From Scandinavium sp036495715 (lineage in GTDB: Bacteria > Pseudomonadota > Gammaproteobacteria > Enterobacterales > Enterobacteriaceae), in the NCBI GenBank assembly GCA_036495715.1, contig DASXML010000083.1:1-64000 (forward strand): 64,000 nucleotides of DNA, read 5' to 3'. The stretch's first letter is position 1. Every line of letters begins with the position of its first letter. Made by a program: the position numbers and the translations under genes. The notes beneath the pieces were generated by a model that was not told the origin of the DNA, did no database searches, and saw only the letters and a list, made by a program, of their open reading frames with translations. Below are positions 35,388-44,871 of the stretch, in pieces.

Positions 35388-37457
35388 TTACTGCAGCAGG
35401 GAAATATCCGCCACTTGCAGGAACAACGCGCGCAGTTTGCTGAGCAGCGTCAGACGGTTAATACGCACGTCTTTTTCGTCGGCGTTCACCATCACGTTCT
35501 CGAAGAACTCATCGACCGGCTCGCGCAGAGAAGCCAGTTCGATCAGCGCGTCCTGATAGCGACCTTCGTCAAAGAACGGTTGCAGTTTATCGCGCAGCAC
35601 AACCAGATGGGTTGCCAGCTTGATTTCTGCCGCGTCTTTGAGCACCGAGGCGTGAACGGTGTCGTTCAGCACTTCGTCAGATTTTGCCAGAATGTTGGAC
35701 ACGCGCTTGTTGGCGGCGGCCAGGGCAGCGGCTTCTTCCAGCGTACGGAAGTGAGACACCGCTTTCATGCGAGCATCGAAATCTGCCGGGCGAGTCGGAC
35801 GACGCGCCAGCACCGCCTGAATGGTATCGACGGTGTAGCCTTCATCCTGATACCAGGCGCGGAAGCGACCGAGCATGAAGTCGATAACTTCATCGACCAC
35901 TTTCGCGTTGGTCAGCTTGTCACCGTACAGGCGAACCGCTTCTTCGGTCAGCGTTTGCAGATCGAGGTTCAGGTTCTTCTCAACGATGATACGCAGCACG
36001 CCAAGCGCCGCACGACGCAGGGCAAACGGATCTTTGTCGCCTTTCGGGTGCTGGCCGATACCGAAGATCCCCGCGAGGGTGTCCATCTTATCGGCAATCG
36101 CGACTGCACAGGCCACCGGGTTAGACGGCAGCTCATCACCCGCAAAGCGCGGCTGATACTGCTCGTTCAACGCGACGGCAACATCTTCGGCTTCGCCGTC
36201 GTGACGCGCGTAGTGCATGCCCATGATGCCCTGAGTGTCGGTAAATTCGAACACCATGTTGGTCATCAGATCGCACTTAGACAGCAGGCCCGCGCGGGTC
36301 GCGTGGTTGACGTCAGCACCAATCTGCTCAGCAATCCAACCCGCCAGGGCCTGAATGCGGTCAGTTTTATCACGCAGCGTGCCAAGCTGTTGCTGGAACA
36401 GCACGGTTTGCAAGCGCGGCAGGTGGTCTTCCAGACGTTTTTTACGGTCAGTGTTGAAGAAGAACTCCGCATCCGCCAGACGCGGACGAACCACTTTCTC
36501 GTTACCAGAAATAATCTGCACCGGGTCTTTCGACTCAATGTTGGTGACGAAAATGAAGTTCGGCAGCAGTTTGCCGTCGTTGCCATACACCGGGAAGTAC
36601 TTCTGGTCACCTTTCATGGTGTACACCAGCGCTTCTGCCGGAACGGCGAGGAATTTCTCTTCAAATTTAGCGGTCAGTACCACCGGCCATTCAACCAGTG
36701 AAGCGACTTCTTCCAGCAGGCTCTCGCTCAGGTCGGCGTTGCCACCGATTTTACGCGCGGCTTCTTCTGCATCGGCTTTAATTTTGGTTTTACGTAATTC
36801 GTAATCTGCCATCACTTTGCCGCGTTCCAGCAGAATTTGCGGGTACTGATCGGCATTGTCGATGGTGAATTCTGGCTCACCCATAAAGCGATGACCACGG
36901 ATCACGCGATCGGAATCAATGCCCAGAATGGTCGCAGGAATAACTTTATCGCCCAGCAGCAGAGTCACGGTATGAACCGGACGCACAAACTGAACGTCAG
37001 ACGCGCCCCAGCGCATCAGTTTCGGAATAGGCAGTTTAGCAAGCGAAGTGGTTACCATATTCGACAGCAACGCTTCGGCGCTTTCGCCTTTCACGTGCGC
37101 ACGGTACAGCAGCCATTCGCCTTTGTCAGTGACCATACGTTCGGCCTGATCAACGGTGATACCACAGCCACGCGCCCAGCCTTCCGCCGCTTTGCTCGGC
37201 TTACCTTCTGCATCAAACGCTGCGGAAACTGCCGGGCCGCGTTTTTCAACTTCGCGATCGGGCTGAGACTCAGCCAGCGCTGCGACTTTCAGCGCCAGAC
37301 GACGCGGTGCCGCAAACCACTCCACGTTACCGTGAGCAAGGCCTGCGTTATCGAGTTCTGCCGTAAAGTTTGCAGCAAAAGATTCTGCCAGGCTGCGCAG
37401 GGCTTTTGGTGGCAGCTCTTCTGTGCCGATTTCCACCAGGAAAGTTTTTTCAGACAT
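35388..37457 (-). CDS. glyS: glycyl-tRNA synthetase beta subunit
   Basis: A 689-aa beta subunit of the alpha2-beta2 GlyRS, same size as in E. coli. The N-terminus (TFLVEIGTEELPPKALRSL) and the HD-like central region (FQQQLGTLRDKTDRIQALA) are typical; the C-terminal part provides tRNA recognition. It follows glyQ by 9 bp. Confidence 0.98.
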   Translation of the reverse strand: MSEKTFLVEIGTEELPPKALRSLAESFAANFTAELDNAGLAHGNVEWFAAPRRLALKVAALAESQPDREVEKRGPAVSAAFDAEGKPSKAAEGWARGCGITVDQAERMVTDKGEWLLYRAHVKGESAEALLSNMVTTSLAKLPIPKLMRWGASDVQFVRPVHTVTLLLGDKVIPATILGIDSDRVIRGHRFMGEPEFTIDNADQYPQILLERGKVMADYELRKTKIKADAEEAARKIGGNADLSESLLEEVASLVEWPVVLTAKFEEKFLAVPAEALVYTMKGDQKYFPVYGNDGKLLPNFIFVTNIESKDPVQIISGNEKVVRPRLADAEFFFNTDRKKRLEDHLPRLQTVLFQQQLGTLRDKTDRIQALAGWIAEQIGADVNHATRAGLLSKCDLMTNMVFEFTDTQGIMGMHYARHDGEAEDVAVALNEQYQPRFAGDELPSNPVACAVAIADKMDTLAGIFGIGQHPKGDKDPFALRRAALGVLRIIVEKNLNLDLQTLTEEAVRLYGDKLTNAKVVDEVIDFMLGRFRAWYQDEGYTVDTIQAVLARRPTRPADFDARMKAVSHFRTLEEAAALAAANKRVSNILAKSDEVLNDTVHASVLKDAAEIKLATHLVVLRDKLQPFFDEGRYQDALIELASLREPVDEFFENVMVNADEKDVRINRLTLLSKLRALFLQVADISLLQ

Positions 37458-37466
37458 GGCCGCCTC

Positions 37467-38378
37467 TTATTTATTCTTGTTGCACATCGGGAAGCCGAGG
37501 GCTTCACGGGAAGCGTAGTAGGCTTCTGCCACGGCTTTGGTCAGGGTGCGAATGCGCAGAATATAACGCTGACGCTCGGTGACAGAGATGGCTTTACGCG
37601 CATCCAGCAGGTTGAAGCTGTGGCCGGCTTTCAGAATACGCTCGTAGGCAGGCAGTGGCAGCGGGTTTTCCAGCGCCAGCAGCTGTTGCGCTTCTTTCTC
37701 GTACTGCTCAAAGCAGGAGAACAGGAAGTCGACATCTGCGTATTCGAAGTTGTAAGTGGACTGCTCCACTTCGTTCTGATGGAACACGTCGCCGTAGGTG
37801 GTTTTACCTAACGGGCCGTCGTTCCAGACCAGGTCGTAAACACTGTCTACGCCCTGGATGTACATCGCCAGACGTTCCAGACCGTAGGTGATTTCACCGG
37901 TTACTGGCTTACATTCCATGCCGCCAACCTGCTGGAAGTAGGTGAACTGCGTCACTTCCATGCCGTTCAGCCACACTTCCCAACCCAGACCCCAGGCACC
38001 CAGCGTTGGGTTTTCCCAGTTGTCTTCCACGAAGCGAATATCGTGAATGGTTGGATCCATGCCCAGCTCTTTCAAAGACCCAAGGTACAGCTCCTGAATG
38101 TTGTCCGGAGAAGGCTTAATCACCACCTGGAACTGGTAATAGTGCTGTAAACGGTTCGGGTTTTCGCCATAGCGACCGTCGGTCGGGCGGCGGGACGGCT
38201 GCACATAAGCAGTGGCCATCGGCTCTGGGCCCAGCGCGCGCAGACAGGTCATTGGATGGGAGGTGCCAGCGCCGACTTCCATGTCCAGTGGTTGAACAAT
38301 GGTGCAGCCCTGACGAGCCCAGTAATCCTGTAAGGTCAGGATCAGGCCCTGGAAAGTCCTGGTATCAAACTTTTGCAT
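37467..38378 (-). CDS. glyQ: glycyl-tRNA synthetase alpha subunit
   Basis: A 303-aa class II synthetase catalytic subunit. The motifs are clear: QDYWARQGCTIVQPLDMEVGAGT, RRPTDGRYGENPNRLQHYYQFQVV and GLERLAMYIQGVDSVYDL. It binds glycine and ATP and works with GlyS. Confidence 0.98.
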   Translation of the reverse strand: MQKFDTRTFQGLILTLQDYWARQGCTIVQPLDMEVGAGTSHPMTCLRALGPEPMATAYVQPSRRPTDGRYGENPNRLQHYYQFQVVIKPSPDNIQELYLGSLKELGMDPTIHDIRFVEDNWENPTLGAWGLGWEVWLNGMEVTQFTYFQQVGGMECKPVTGEITYGLERLAMYIQGVDSVYDLVWNDGPLGKTTYGDVFHQNEVEQSTYNFEYADVDFLFSCFEQYEKEAQQLLALENPLPLPAYERILKAGHSFNLLDARKAISVTERQRYILRIRTLTKAVAEAYYASREALGFPMCNKNK

Positions 38379-38526
38379 ATTCTTTTGTGCTGGATACGTG
38401 TGGATTTAAGGAAGGGTCAAGTATACCCGCTGGCTGCGAGATATACAGTATGAATGGCAGTTGTTCGCGGAAAATTGAGGGAATATTGGGGAAACGTAAG
38501 ACATTTCCCCCGTTCATCTTCGGCGC

Positions 38527-38829
38527 TCAGCGCATTGAAAGGTGCAAAAACTGGCCGTCTGAATCAAAAGAACAGACGAAGTTCTCTTTCTGGGGAGTAA
38601 AGCCACGCAGCTCATAGCTGCCCTGGAACTGCTCGAAACCGGTCACATCGACTTTCTCCGCACCGGTGTTATAGCGTTGCGCCGCTTTGTCCTTGCACCG
38701 CTGCTCCATGTTCAGTGAACTTGCCGGGGACATTTTCGCACGTTGCGCTTTCTGTTCTGGCATAGACTGAGAATGACACCCTACAAGCATCATTACCAGC
38801 AGCAAGGGCATGCAATACTTCATCATCAT
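38527..38829 (-). CDS. ysaB: small lipoprotein YsaB
   Basis: A 100-aa predicted lipoprotein at the same place as E. coli ysaB, between glyQ and wecH. The lipobox LVGC lies at residues 15-18; the C-terminal part (DVTGFEQFQGSYELRGFTPQ, ending FLHLSMR) is the conserved portion. Function unknown. Confidence 0.85.
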   Translation of the reverse strand: MMMKYCMPLLLVMMLVGCHSQSMPEQKAQRAKMSPASSLNMEQRCKDKAAQRYNTGAEKVDVTGFEQFQGSYELRGFTPQKENFVCSFDSDGQFLHLSMR

Positions 38830-39014
38830 TTTTAATTACGGCCTTATTCTTTGCCTGTTATTGTCGTTTTTAAGACTAGAGGATTTTTCTGACCCCGCAT
38901 TCTGCAAATCCGTTCCCTTGTCGACAAGATACCTACGACAAACTCAGATTTTTCTACTGCGACAACGGCTACAATCACAGGTCAGAGTTTTTTCACCTTC
39001 ACATTGAGGAACGG

Positions 39015-40010
39015 ATGTCGGGAAAGATTAGCTGGATAACAAACCTGCGAGGGATTGCCTGTCTGATGGTGGTGATGATCCATACCACCACCTGGTATGT
39101 CACCAACGCCCACAGCATCACTGCGCTGAACTGGGATATCGCCAACTTACTGAATTCCGCCTCCCGCGTCAGCGTGCCGCTGTTTTTCATGATTTCCGGC
39201 TATCTGTTTTTTGGCGAGCGTAGCGCCGAGCCACGCCACTTCCTGCGCATCGGCCTGTGCCTACTGTTTTACAGTGCAGTGGCACTCGCGTACATCCTTT
39301 TGTTTACCCACATCAACGCCGTGTTGTCGTTGAAATACCTGCTGCAAAAACCGGTGTTCTATCATCTCTGGTTTTTCTTCGCGATATTCGTGATTTATCT
39401 GCTTTCACCGCTGATACAGGTGAAAAGCACGAACGGCTGGATGCTGCTGGCACTGATGGTCGTCCTCGGTATTGTGGCGAATCCCAATACCGTGCCGCTA
39501 AAAACCGGCGGGTTTGAGTGGCTGCCGGTGAACTTATATATCGACGGCGACACGTTTTATTACGTGCTGTATGGCCTGTTAGGCCGGGCGCTGGGAATGA
39601 TGAATACCGACAAAAAACCGCTGACGTTGCTCTGCGCGGGGCTGTTCGTCGCCTCAGTTTGGGTCATTTCTCGCGGTACGTTACATGAGCTGAAATGGCG
39701 CGGCAACTTCGCCGACACCTGGTATTTGTACGCCGGGCCGATGGTGTTTATCTGCGCGGTTACACTGTTCACGTGTGTAAAAAACACCTTAAATGGTCGC
39801 GAACTGCCGGGATTACGTACCATCTCACAGCATTCCTTGGGCATATACGGTTTTCATGCGCTGATTATTCACGCACTGCGCTCCAGTGGCATGGAGCTAA
39901 AAAACTGGCCGCTGCTGGATATTCTGTGGATTTTCGCCGCAACGCTGGCGGGCAGCCTGCTGCTGTCAATGCTGGTGCAGCGTATCGACACCCGCCGACT
40001 GGTCAGCTAA
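39015..40010 (+). CDS. wecH: O-acetyltransferase WecH (acyltransferase 3)
   Basis: A 331-aa integral membrane acyltransferase, same length as E. coli WecH (YiaH), which O-acetylates GlcNAc residues of enterobacterial common antigen. The catalytic His is in VVMIHTTTWYV; the SVPLFFMISGYLF motif is characteristic of the family. About ten membrane helices. The last 45 bp overlap the convergent regulator gene. Confidence 0.95.
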   Translation: MSGKISWITNLRGIACLMVVMIHTTTWYVTNAHSITALNWDIANLLNSASRVSVPLFFMISGYLFFGERSAEPRHFLRIGLCLLFYSAVALAYILLFTHINAVLSLKYLLQKPVFYHLWFFFAIFVIYLLSPLIQVKSTNGWMLLALMVVLGIVANPNTVPLKTGGFEWLPVNLYIDGDTFYYVLYGLLGRALGMMNTDKKPLTLLCAGLFVASVWVISRGTLHELKWRGNFADTWYLYAGPMVFICAVTLFTCVKNTLNGRELPGLRTISQHSLGIYGFHALIIHALRSSGMELKNWPLLDILWIFAATLAGSLLLSMLVQRIDTRRLVS

Positions 40011-40922
40011 CGCCCTTTGACGCGCACGGTGCAGCTGACGGGCTGAGGTAAAGCCCGCCGCCTGCGCGGCCTGCTCCACCCCACTCCCCTGCAACAACCG
40101 CTGGTTTGCCAGCGCTAGCCGCAGCTGTTCCAGATAATCACGCACGCTGATCCCCAAATGCTGTTTAAACAAGCGAGTCAGATGCCGAGGTGTGACGTGT
40201 GCCCGCGCGGCGATATCCACCAGCGGCCAGGCACGCTGCGGTGCAGCCGTTAATGCATCCTGTGCTCGATGGATAGCCGGATGAAGATGATTGCGATAAC
40301 GCAACCACGGTGAAAGCTGCGGATCGTCGCCAGAACGGCGAAACCACACCACCATTTCGCGCGCCACCGCCATCGCTTTTTCCGGGCCATAAAGGCGATT
40401 AATTAAATGCAGCGCAAGATCGATACCGGAAGTGATCCCGGCGCTGGTCCAGATGCCTTTATCTTCGATGAAAATGCGGTTCTCTTTGACCATTGCCCCC
40501 GGAGCGGCGGCTTTCAAACGTGAAATCACATCATGATGAGTCGTGCATTGCACGCCGTGCAGCAGCCCAGCTTTTGCCGCTAACAACGACCCCGAACAGA
40601 CGCACATCAGCGTGAGTTTCCCGCTGTGTATCATCGGCTGCTGACGCGTCAACCACCGGCGCACGAGTTCGGCCTGCGGCGTGGAAAAGAAGTGGTTTGA
40701 ATCGCAAACGCCGGGCAACACCAGCAAACTTCCGACCGGAAGCGTCTCCGGCAGCGGCTGAATGTTGCCCATCGTCATGCCGATCGACGTCGGCACCTGT
40801 TCGTCCGGCCCGATGTAGTGCAGGCGAAACGCTTCCCCCGCCAGCACAAAGGTTTCTGCCGGGCCGGTCATATCAAGCGACAGCACGCCGGGCAGCATCA
40901 CGAACCAGACATCGGTAGTCAT
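39966..40922 (-). CDS. GlxA-family AraC-type regulator
   Basis: A 318-aa protein with an N-terminal DJ-1/PfpI-like class I amidotransferase domain (about 1-185) and a C-terminal AraC HTH pair (about 215-310; VDIAARAHVTPRHLTRLFKQHLGI). The nucleophile-elbow region CVCSGSLLAAKAGLL has Cys in the expected place; such domains act as ligand sensors rather than proven enzymes. It overlaps the upstream hydrolase by 4 bp, so the pair is an operon. Confidence 0.88.
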   Translation of the reverse strand: MTTDVWFVMLPGVLSLDMTGPAETFVLAGEAFRLHYIGPDEQVPTSIGMTMGNIQPLPETLPVGSLLVLPGVCDSNHFFSTPQAELVRRWLTRQQPMIHSGKLTLMCVCSGSLLAAKAGLLHGVQCTTHHDVISRLKAAAPGAMVKENRIFIEDKGIWTSAGITSGIDLALHLINRLYGPEKAMAVAREMVVWFRRSGDDPQLSPWLRYRNHLHPAIHRAQDALTAAPQRAWPLVDIAARAHVTPRHLTRLFKQHLGISVRDYLEQLRLALANQRLLQGSGVEQAAQAAGFTSARQLHRARQRALADQSAGVDTLHQH

Positions 40923-41458
40923 AGCGATTCAAGTATCTCCGTTACGGTTTTTACGCTGGCGAAGCGCCCTTCCAGCACGGTTTCCGTGTGGTGACGCAGC
41001 GCTTGTACATCCAAAGTAACGCCTTTGTGGGTCATCGGAAAGGTCAGCGTCGCCTCGGTGACAAACGTCACTTGATAACCGAGATCCGACGCCATGCGCG
41101 CCGTGGTTTCACAACATTGTTCGGTGCGCAGCCCACTGATAATCAGATGGTTGATATCGCGACTGCGCAGCCAGTGATCCAGCCCGGTGTCGGTAAAAGC
41201 ATTATGCACATGTTTGAAGAAAGTGACGTCCGGCTGATGGCGTAAAAAGGACATCGGTGTGACAAAGCCACTCTCAAGAGAAAACGGCCCCTGGTCGTCT
41301 ACGTGGAAGACATCAACAACCGGGATATCACGCTGCTGGCAGCCTGATATCAGCGCCAGCATGGCCGTCTGAAAAGTCGCTAAATCGGCCGTTTGCCAGA
41401 AAGGACGATGTTCAAATGACTGCTGGGTATCGATGTTTATCAGGGCGGCACGGGACAT
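40919..41458 (-). CDS. isochorismatase-family cysteine hydrolase
   Basis: A 179-aa protein of the isochorismatase/nicotinamidase superfamily. The catalytic triad is visible: Asp10 (INIDTQQSF), Lys82 (FFKHVHNAF) and Cys115 (LRTEQCCETTARMA). The substrate is unknown; family members hydrolyse isochorismate, nicotinamide, N-carbamoyl compounds or biuret. It is translated just before the GlxA-type regulator, which likely controls it. Confidence 0.87.
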   Translation of the reverse strand: MSRAALINIDTQQSFEHRPFWQTADLATFQTAMLALISGCQQRDIPVVDVFHVDDQGPFSLESGFVTPMSFLRHQPDVTFFKHVHNAFTDTGLDHWLRSRDINHLIISGLRTEQCCETTARMASDLGYQVTFVTEATLTFPMTHKGVTLDVQALRHHTETVLEGRFASVKTVTEILESL

Positions 41459-41547
41459 AGTCAGACTCCTTTTCGTGTGGGTGTAAAACCATTGTCGCCA
41501 CGAAAGGGAGTCTTGCTAAGGTCAAAAAAGGACAGCTATCCGCGGAT

Positions 41548-43002
41548 TCAGGACATGAGCGGTTTTAACTGCTGATAAAGCTGACGGAAGATTTCACGGC
41601 GCGGTGAATACGCGGCATTTTTGGCCGCATCCGGCTGATGCGTTTGTTCCAACGCCAGCGGTGGCAGCAGATCAGATACCGGTTTATCAGGATGCATCGC
41701 CAGCTGTGCCAGACGCGCCGCGCCGAGCGCAGGGCCAACATCGCCGCCGGTGCGATATTCCAGCGCTATTCCGCTAATATCGGCCAGCATCTGCCGCCAG
41801 TAGGCACTGCGTGCTCCGCCGCCAATCAACGTCACACTTTTCGGCGTGATACCGCAACCGTGCACCACATCCATGCCGTCTGCCAGCGCAAACCCCACGC
41901 CTTCCAGCACCGCGAGCGCCAATTCTGCCGGACCATGCTGATGGGTCAGGCCAAAGAATACGCCTTTCGCATTCAGGTTGTTGTGCGGCGTGCGTTCACC
42001 GGAAAGATACGGCAGGAACCACACCGGATCGGCATTTTTATCCGCCGTTTGTGCGGCTGTCAGCAACGCAGGAACGTCGCCAAGCCCGGTCAGCTTTGCC
42101 GCCCAGTCAAGACATGACGCCGCGCTGAGCATGACGGACATCAAATGCCAGCGGCCCGGCAACGCATGACAGAAGCTGTGCACAGCGCTTTCCGGTTTGC
42201 TAAGGAATCCGTTACTGACGGCGAAATAGACCCCGGAAGTCCCGAGTGACAGCATCGCCTGCCCGGCATCCGCCATACCCACACCCACCGCGCCCGCCGC
42301 GTTATCACCACCACCCGCCACCACGGGTACGGTTGGAATATTCCACGCCTGAGCCACTGACGGCAGAAGCGTACCTGTAATTTCACTGCCTTCAAACAGT
42401 GCTGGCATGTTGTCACGGCTCAGACCGCACGCCTGAAGCATCTCATCACTCCAGTCCCGTTTCGCCACGTCCATCCACATTGTGCCCGCCGCGTCCGACA
42501 TATCACTGGCGAACTCGCCGGTCATGCGCAAACGCAGATAATCTTTCGGTAACAGCACCTTATCGACCTGTGCAAACACCTCCGGCTCATGGCGCTTGAC
42601 CCACAGCAGCTTTGGCGCGGTAAAACCGGGCATCATCAGGTTGCCGGTGATTTCCCGCGAACGTGGCACCGCCGTTTCGAGCAGCGAACACTCTTCGCCG
42701 CAGCGCCCGTCATTCCACAAAATAGCCGGACGCAGGACGCGCTGCTGTTTATCCAGCAGCGTTGCGCCGTGCATCTGCCCGGCAATACCCAGCGCTCTCA
42801 CTTCGGTCAGTGAATGCTGAGCACCCAACGCTTTCATGGCGCTATCCATTGCCCGCCACCAGCTCTCAGGATCCTGCTCGGACCAAAGCGGATGCGGGCG
42901 CGAGGCGGTCAGCTTCTCGGTGTGCGAGGCCAGCACATCACCCTGCTCGTTGAGCAGAATGGCTTTGACCCCGGAAGTGCCAAGATCGATCCCGATATAC
43001 AT
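41548..43002 (-). CDS. xylB: xylulokinase
   Basis: A 484-aa FGGY-family kinase phosphorylating D-xylulose to xylulose 5-phosphate. The phosphate-binding start MYIGIDLGTSGVKAILL, the GQMHGATLLD substrate segment and the catalytic Asp in VVAGGGDNAAGAVGVG are present. It follows xylA after a REP cluster. Confidence 0.97.
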   Translation of the reverse strand: MYIGIDLGTSGVKAILLNEQGDVLASHTEKLTASRPHPLWSEQDPESWWRAMDSAMKALGAQHSLTEVRALGIAGQMHGATLLDKQQRVLRPAILWNDGRCGEECSLLETAVPRSREITGNLMMPGFTAPKLLWVKRHEPEVFAQVDKVLLPKDYLRLRMTGEFASDMSDAAGTMWMDVAKRDWSDEMLQACGLSRDNMPALFEGSEITGTLLPSVAQAWNIPTVPVVAGGGDNAAGAVGVGMADAGQAMLSLGTSGVYFAVSNGFLSKPESAVHSFCHALPGRWHLMSVMLSAASCLDWAAKLTGLGDVPALLTAAQTADKNADPVWFLPYLSGERTPHNNLNAKGVFFGLTHQHGPAELALAVLEGVGFALADGMDVVHGCGITPKSVTLIGGGARSAYWRQMLADISGIALEYRTGGDVGPALGAARLAQLAMHPDKPVSDLLPPLALEQTHQPDAAKNAAYSPRREIFRQLYQQLKPLMS

Positions 43003-43024
43003 AGTGACGGTTCCTTGATTAAAA

Positions 43025-43163
43025 ATGCCCGGTGGCGCTTTGCTTACCGGGCCTACAGAGGCAAGGCTGTTCGCTAATGCCCGGTGGCGCTGCGCTTACC
43101 GGGCCTACGGGAAGCCTTTCTGGCTTTTGTAGGCCGGTGCAAGCGCAGCGCCGCCCGGCGAAC
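43025..43163. repeat. three REP units between xylB and xylA
   Basis: ATGCCCGGTGGCGCT...ACCGGGCCTAC at 43025-43056 and again at 43078-43108, then the inverse unit GTAGGCCGGTGCAAGCG...GCCCGGCGAAC (43129-43163). Such elements commonly stabilise upstream mRNA, here favouring xylA over xylB. Confidence 0.85.
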
Positions 43164-43172
43164 AGCAGACGC

Positions 43173-44495
43173 TTACTTGTCAAACAGGTAATGATTGACC
43201 AGATTTTCCAGCAGCTCCTGATGCCCGCTGTGATGCTGCGGCGCCAGATTATTCTGTTCAGCGTACTTCGCAATGTCGGTCAGCGACATCTGTCCTTTCA
43301 GGATCTGCTGGCCCAGTTCACCATTCCAGCCCGCATAGCGACGCGCCACGCGTTTATCCAACTCGCCGTCTTCAATCATGCGGGCCGCCACTTTCAGCGA
43401 CAGCGCCATGGTGTCCATCGCGCCAATGTGACCGTAGAACAGGTCATATTTGTCGGTACTCTGACGACGGACTTTGGCATCGAAGTTCAGGCCACCGGTC
43501 GTGAAGCCGCCCGCTTTGATAATTTCGTACATCACCAGCGCGTTTTCTTCCACGCTGTTCGGGAACTGATCGGTATCCCAGCCAAGCTGCGCGTCGCCGC
43601 GATTCGCATCCACCGATCCGAAAAGCCCAAGCGCGATGGCGGTCGCAATTTCGTGGTGGAACGAATGACCCGCCAGCGTGGCGTGGTTGGCTTCGATGTT
43701 GAGCTTAATCTCTTTTTCCAGACCGAATTGCTTGAGGAAACCATAGACGGTAGACGCATCATAATCGTACTGATGTTTAGTCGGTTCCTGCGGTTTTGGC
43801 TCGATGAGCAGCGTGCCACGGAAACCGATTTTGTGTTTGTGCTCAACCACCATTTGCATGAAGCGGCCAATCTGCTCGCGCTCCTGACGCAGATCGGTGT
43901 TCAGCAGCGTTTCGTAGCCTTCACGACCGCCCCACAGCACGTAGTTTTCGCCACCGAGCTGATGGGTGGCGTTCATCGCCGTCACCACCTGCGTGGCGGC
44001 CCAGCTGAACACTTCCGGATCTGGGTTAGTGGCGGCCCCTGCGCCGTAACGCGGGTTGGTGAAACAGTTCGCCGTGCCCCACAGCAGTTTTACCCCGCTC
44101 TGCTGCTGTTTTTCCGCCAGCACATCAACCATTTGGGCAAAATTATTCAGATACTCTTTAAGCGTGGCGCCTTCCGGGGAAACGTCCACATCATGGAAAC
44201 AGTAGTACGGCACATTCAGTTTATGGAAGAATTCAAAAGCCACGTCGGCTTTGCGTTTTGCCAGCGCCAGCGCTTCACCCGGTTGCTGCCAGGGGCGGTC
44301 AAACGAACCCACACCGAACATGTCCGCGCCGTTCCAGCAGAAGGTGTGCCAGTAGCACGCCGCAAATCGCAGGTGGTCTTCCATGCGCTTGCCGAGCACC
44401 AGCTCGTCCGGGTTGTAGTGGCGGAATGCCAGCGGATTTTGCGATTTCGGGCCTTCATAACGAACACGATCGAGTTGGTCGAAATAAGCTTGCAT
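43173..44495 (-). CDS. xylA: D-xylose isomerase
   Basis: A 440-aa metal-dependent isomerase converting D-xylose to D-xylulose. The signature GGLNFDAKVRRQSTD and metal-ligand segments (NIEANHATLAGHSFHHE, DANRGDAQLGWDTDQFP) are intact; catalytic His lies in CFHDVDV. Length equals E. coli XylA. Confidence 0.98.
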   Translation of the reverse strand: MQAYFDQLDRVRYEGPKSQNPLAFRHYNPDELVLGKRMEDHLRFAACYWHTFCWNGADMFGVGSFDRPWQQPGEALALAKRKADVAFEFFHKLNVPYYCFHDVDVSPEGATLKEYLNNFAQMVDVLAEKQQQSGVKLLWGTANCFTNPRYGAGAATNPDPEVFSWAATQVVTAMNATHQLGGENYVLWGGREGYETLLNTDLRQEREQIGRFMQMVVEHKHKIGFRGTLLIEPKPQEPTKHQYDYDASTVYGFLKQFGLEKEIKLNIEANHATLAGHSFHHEIATAIALGLFGSVDANRGDAQLGWDTDQFPNSVEENALVMYEIIKAGGFTTGGLNFDAKVRRQSTDKYDLFYGHIGAMDTMALSLKVAARMIEDGELDKRVARRYAGWNGELGQQILKGQMSLTDIAKYAEQNNLAPQHHSGHQELLENLVNHYLFDK

Positions 44496-44871
44496 ATTTG
44501 AACTCCATTAGACGCGGCGAATACCAGGTTGTGGGGTAATACTGTTACCTGTTTTGCGGTTGCTCAATTACGTTATTTCACACTGCGATTAAGAGAATCC
44601 ACAAACGTGCGCTGGCTCGCAAAATAATCGCCCTTGCTGCCATTTTACGATCATGCTTCCAACCATCAATGCAACAAATAGCTGAAACGATTTAAAATCA
44701 GATCACGGTCATAAATCAGAAAATAAACCAAATATCATAACCAGAAGATAAAAATCTATAATTGCCATAAATCCTTCCCGTGCTAAAAATTTGCTGCGTA
44801 CCCGTCTTACCTTTTTCTTTTATCGCTAGTCTCAACACCCTCTATCTATACCTACAAAAGGCCCTACGATG
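44496..44871. promoter_or_regulatory. divergent xylA/xylF control region
   Basis: 376 bp between divergent xylA and xylF. The segment 44566-44620 read on the minus strand (TTTGCGAGCCAGCGCACG, then TTGTGGATTC, CAGTGTGAAATAACG) closely follows the E. coli intergenic region as I remember it, which holds the shared CRP site and the XylR site for xylA. A TCACA half-site lies at 44578-44582. Individual XylR half-sites cannot be assigned by eye. Confidence 0.5.

Noticed and set aside
43032..44501. A 489-aa plus-strand open frame over xylA
   Set aside because: Exact shadow of the well-conserved xylA; no homology sense and it begins in REP sequence.
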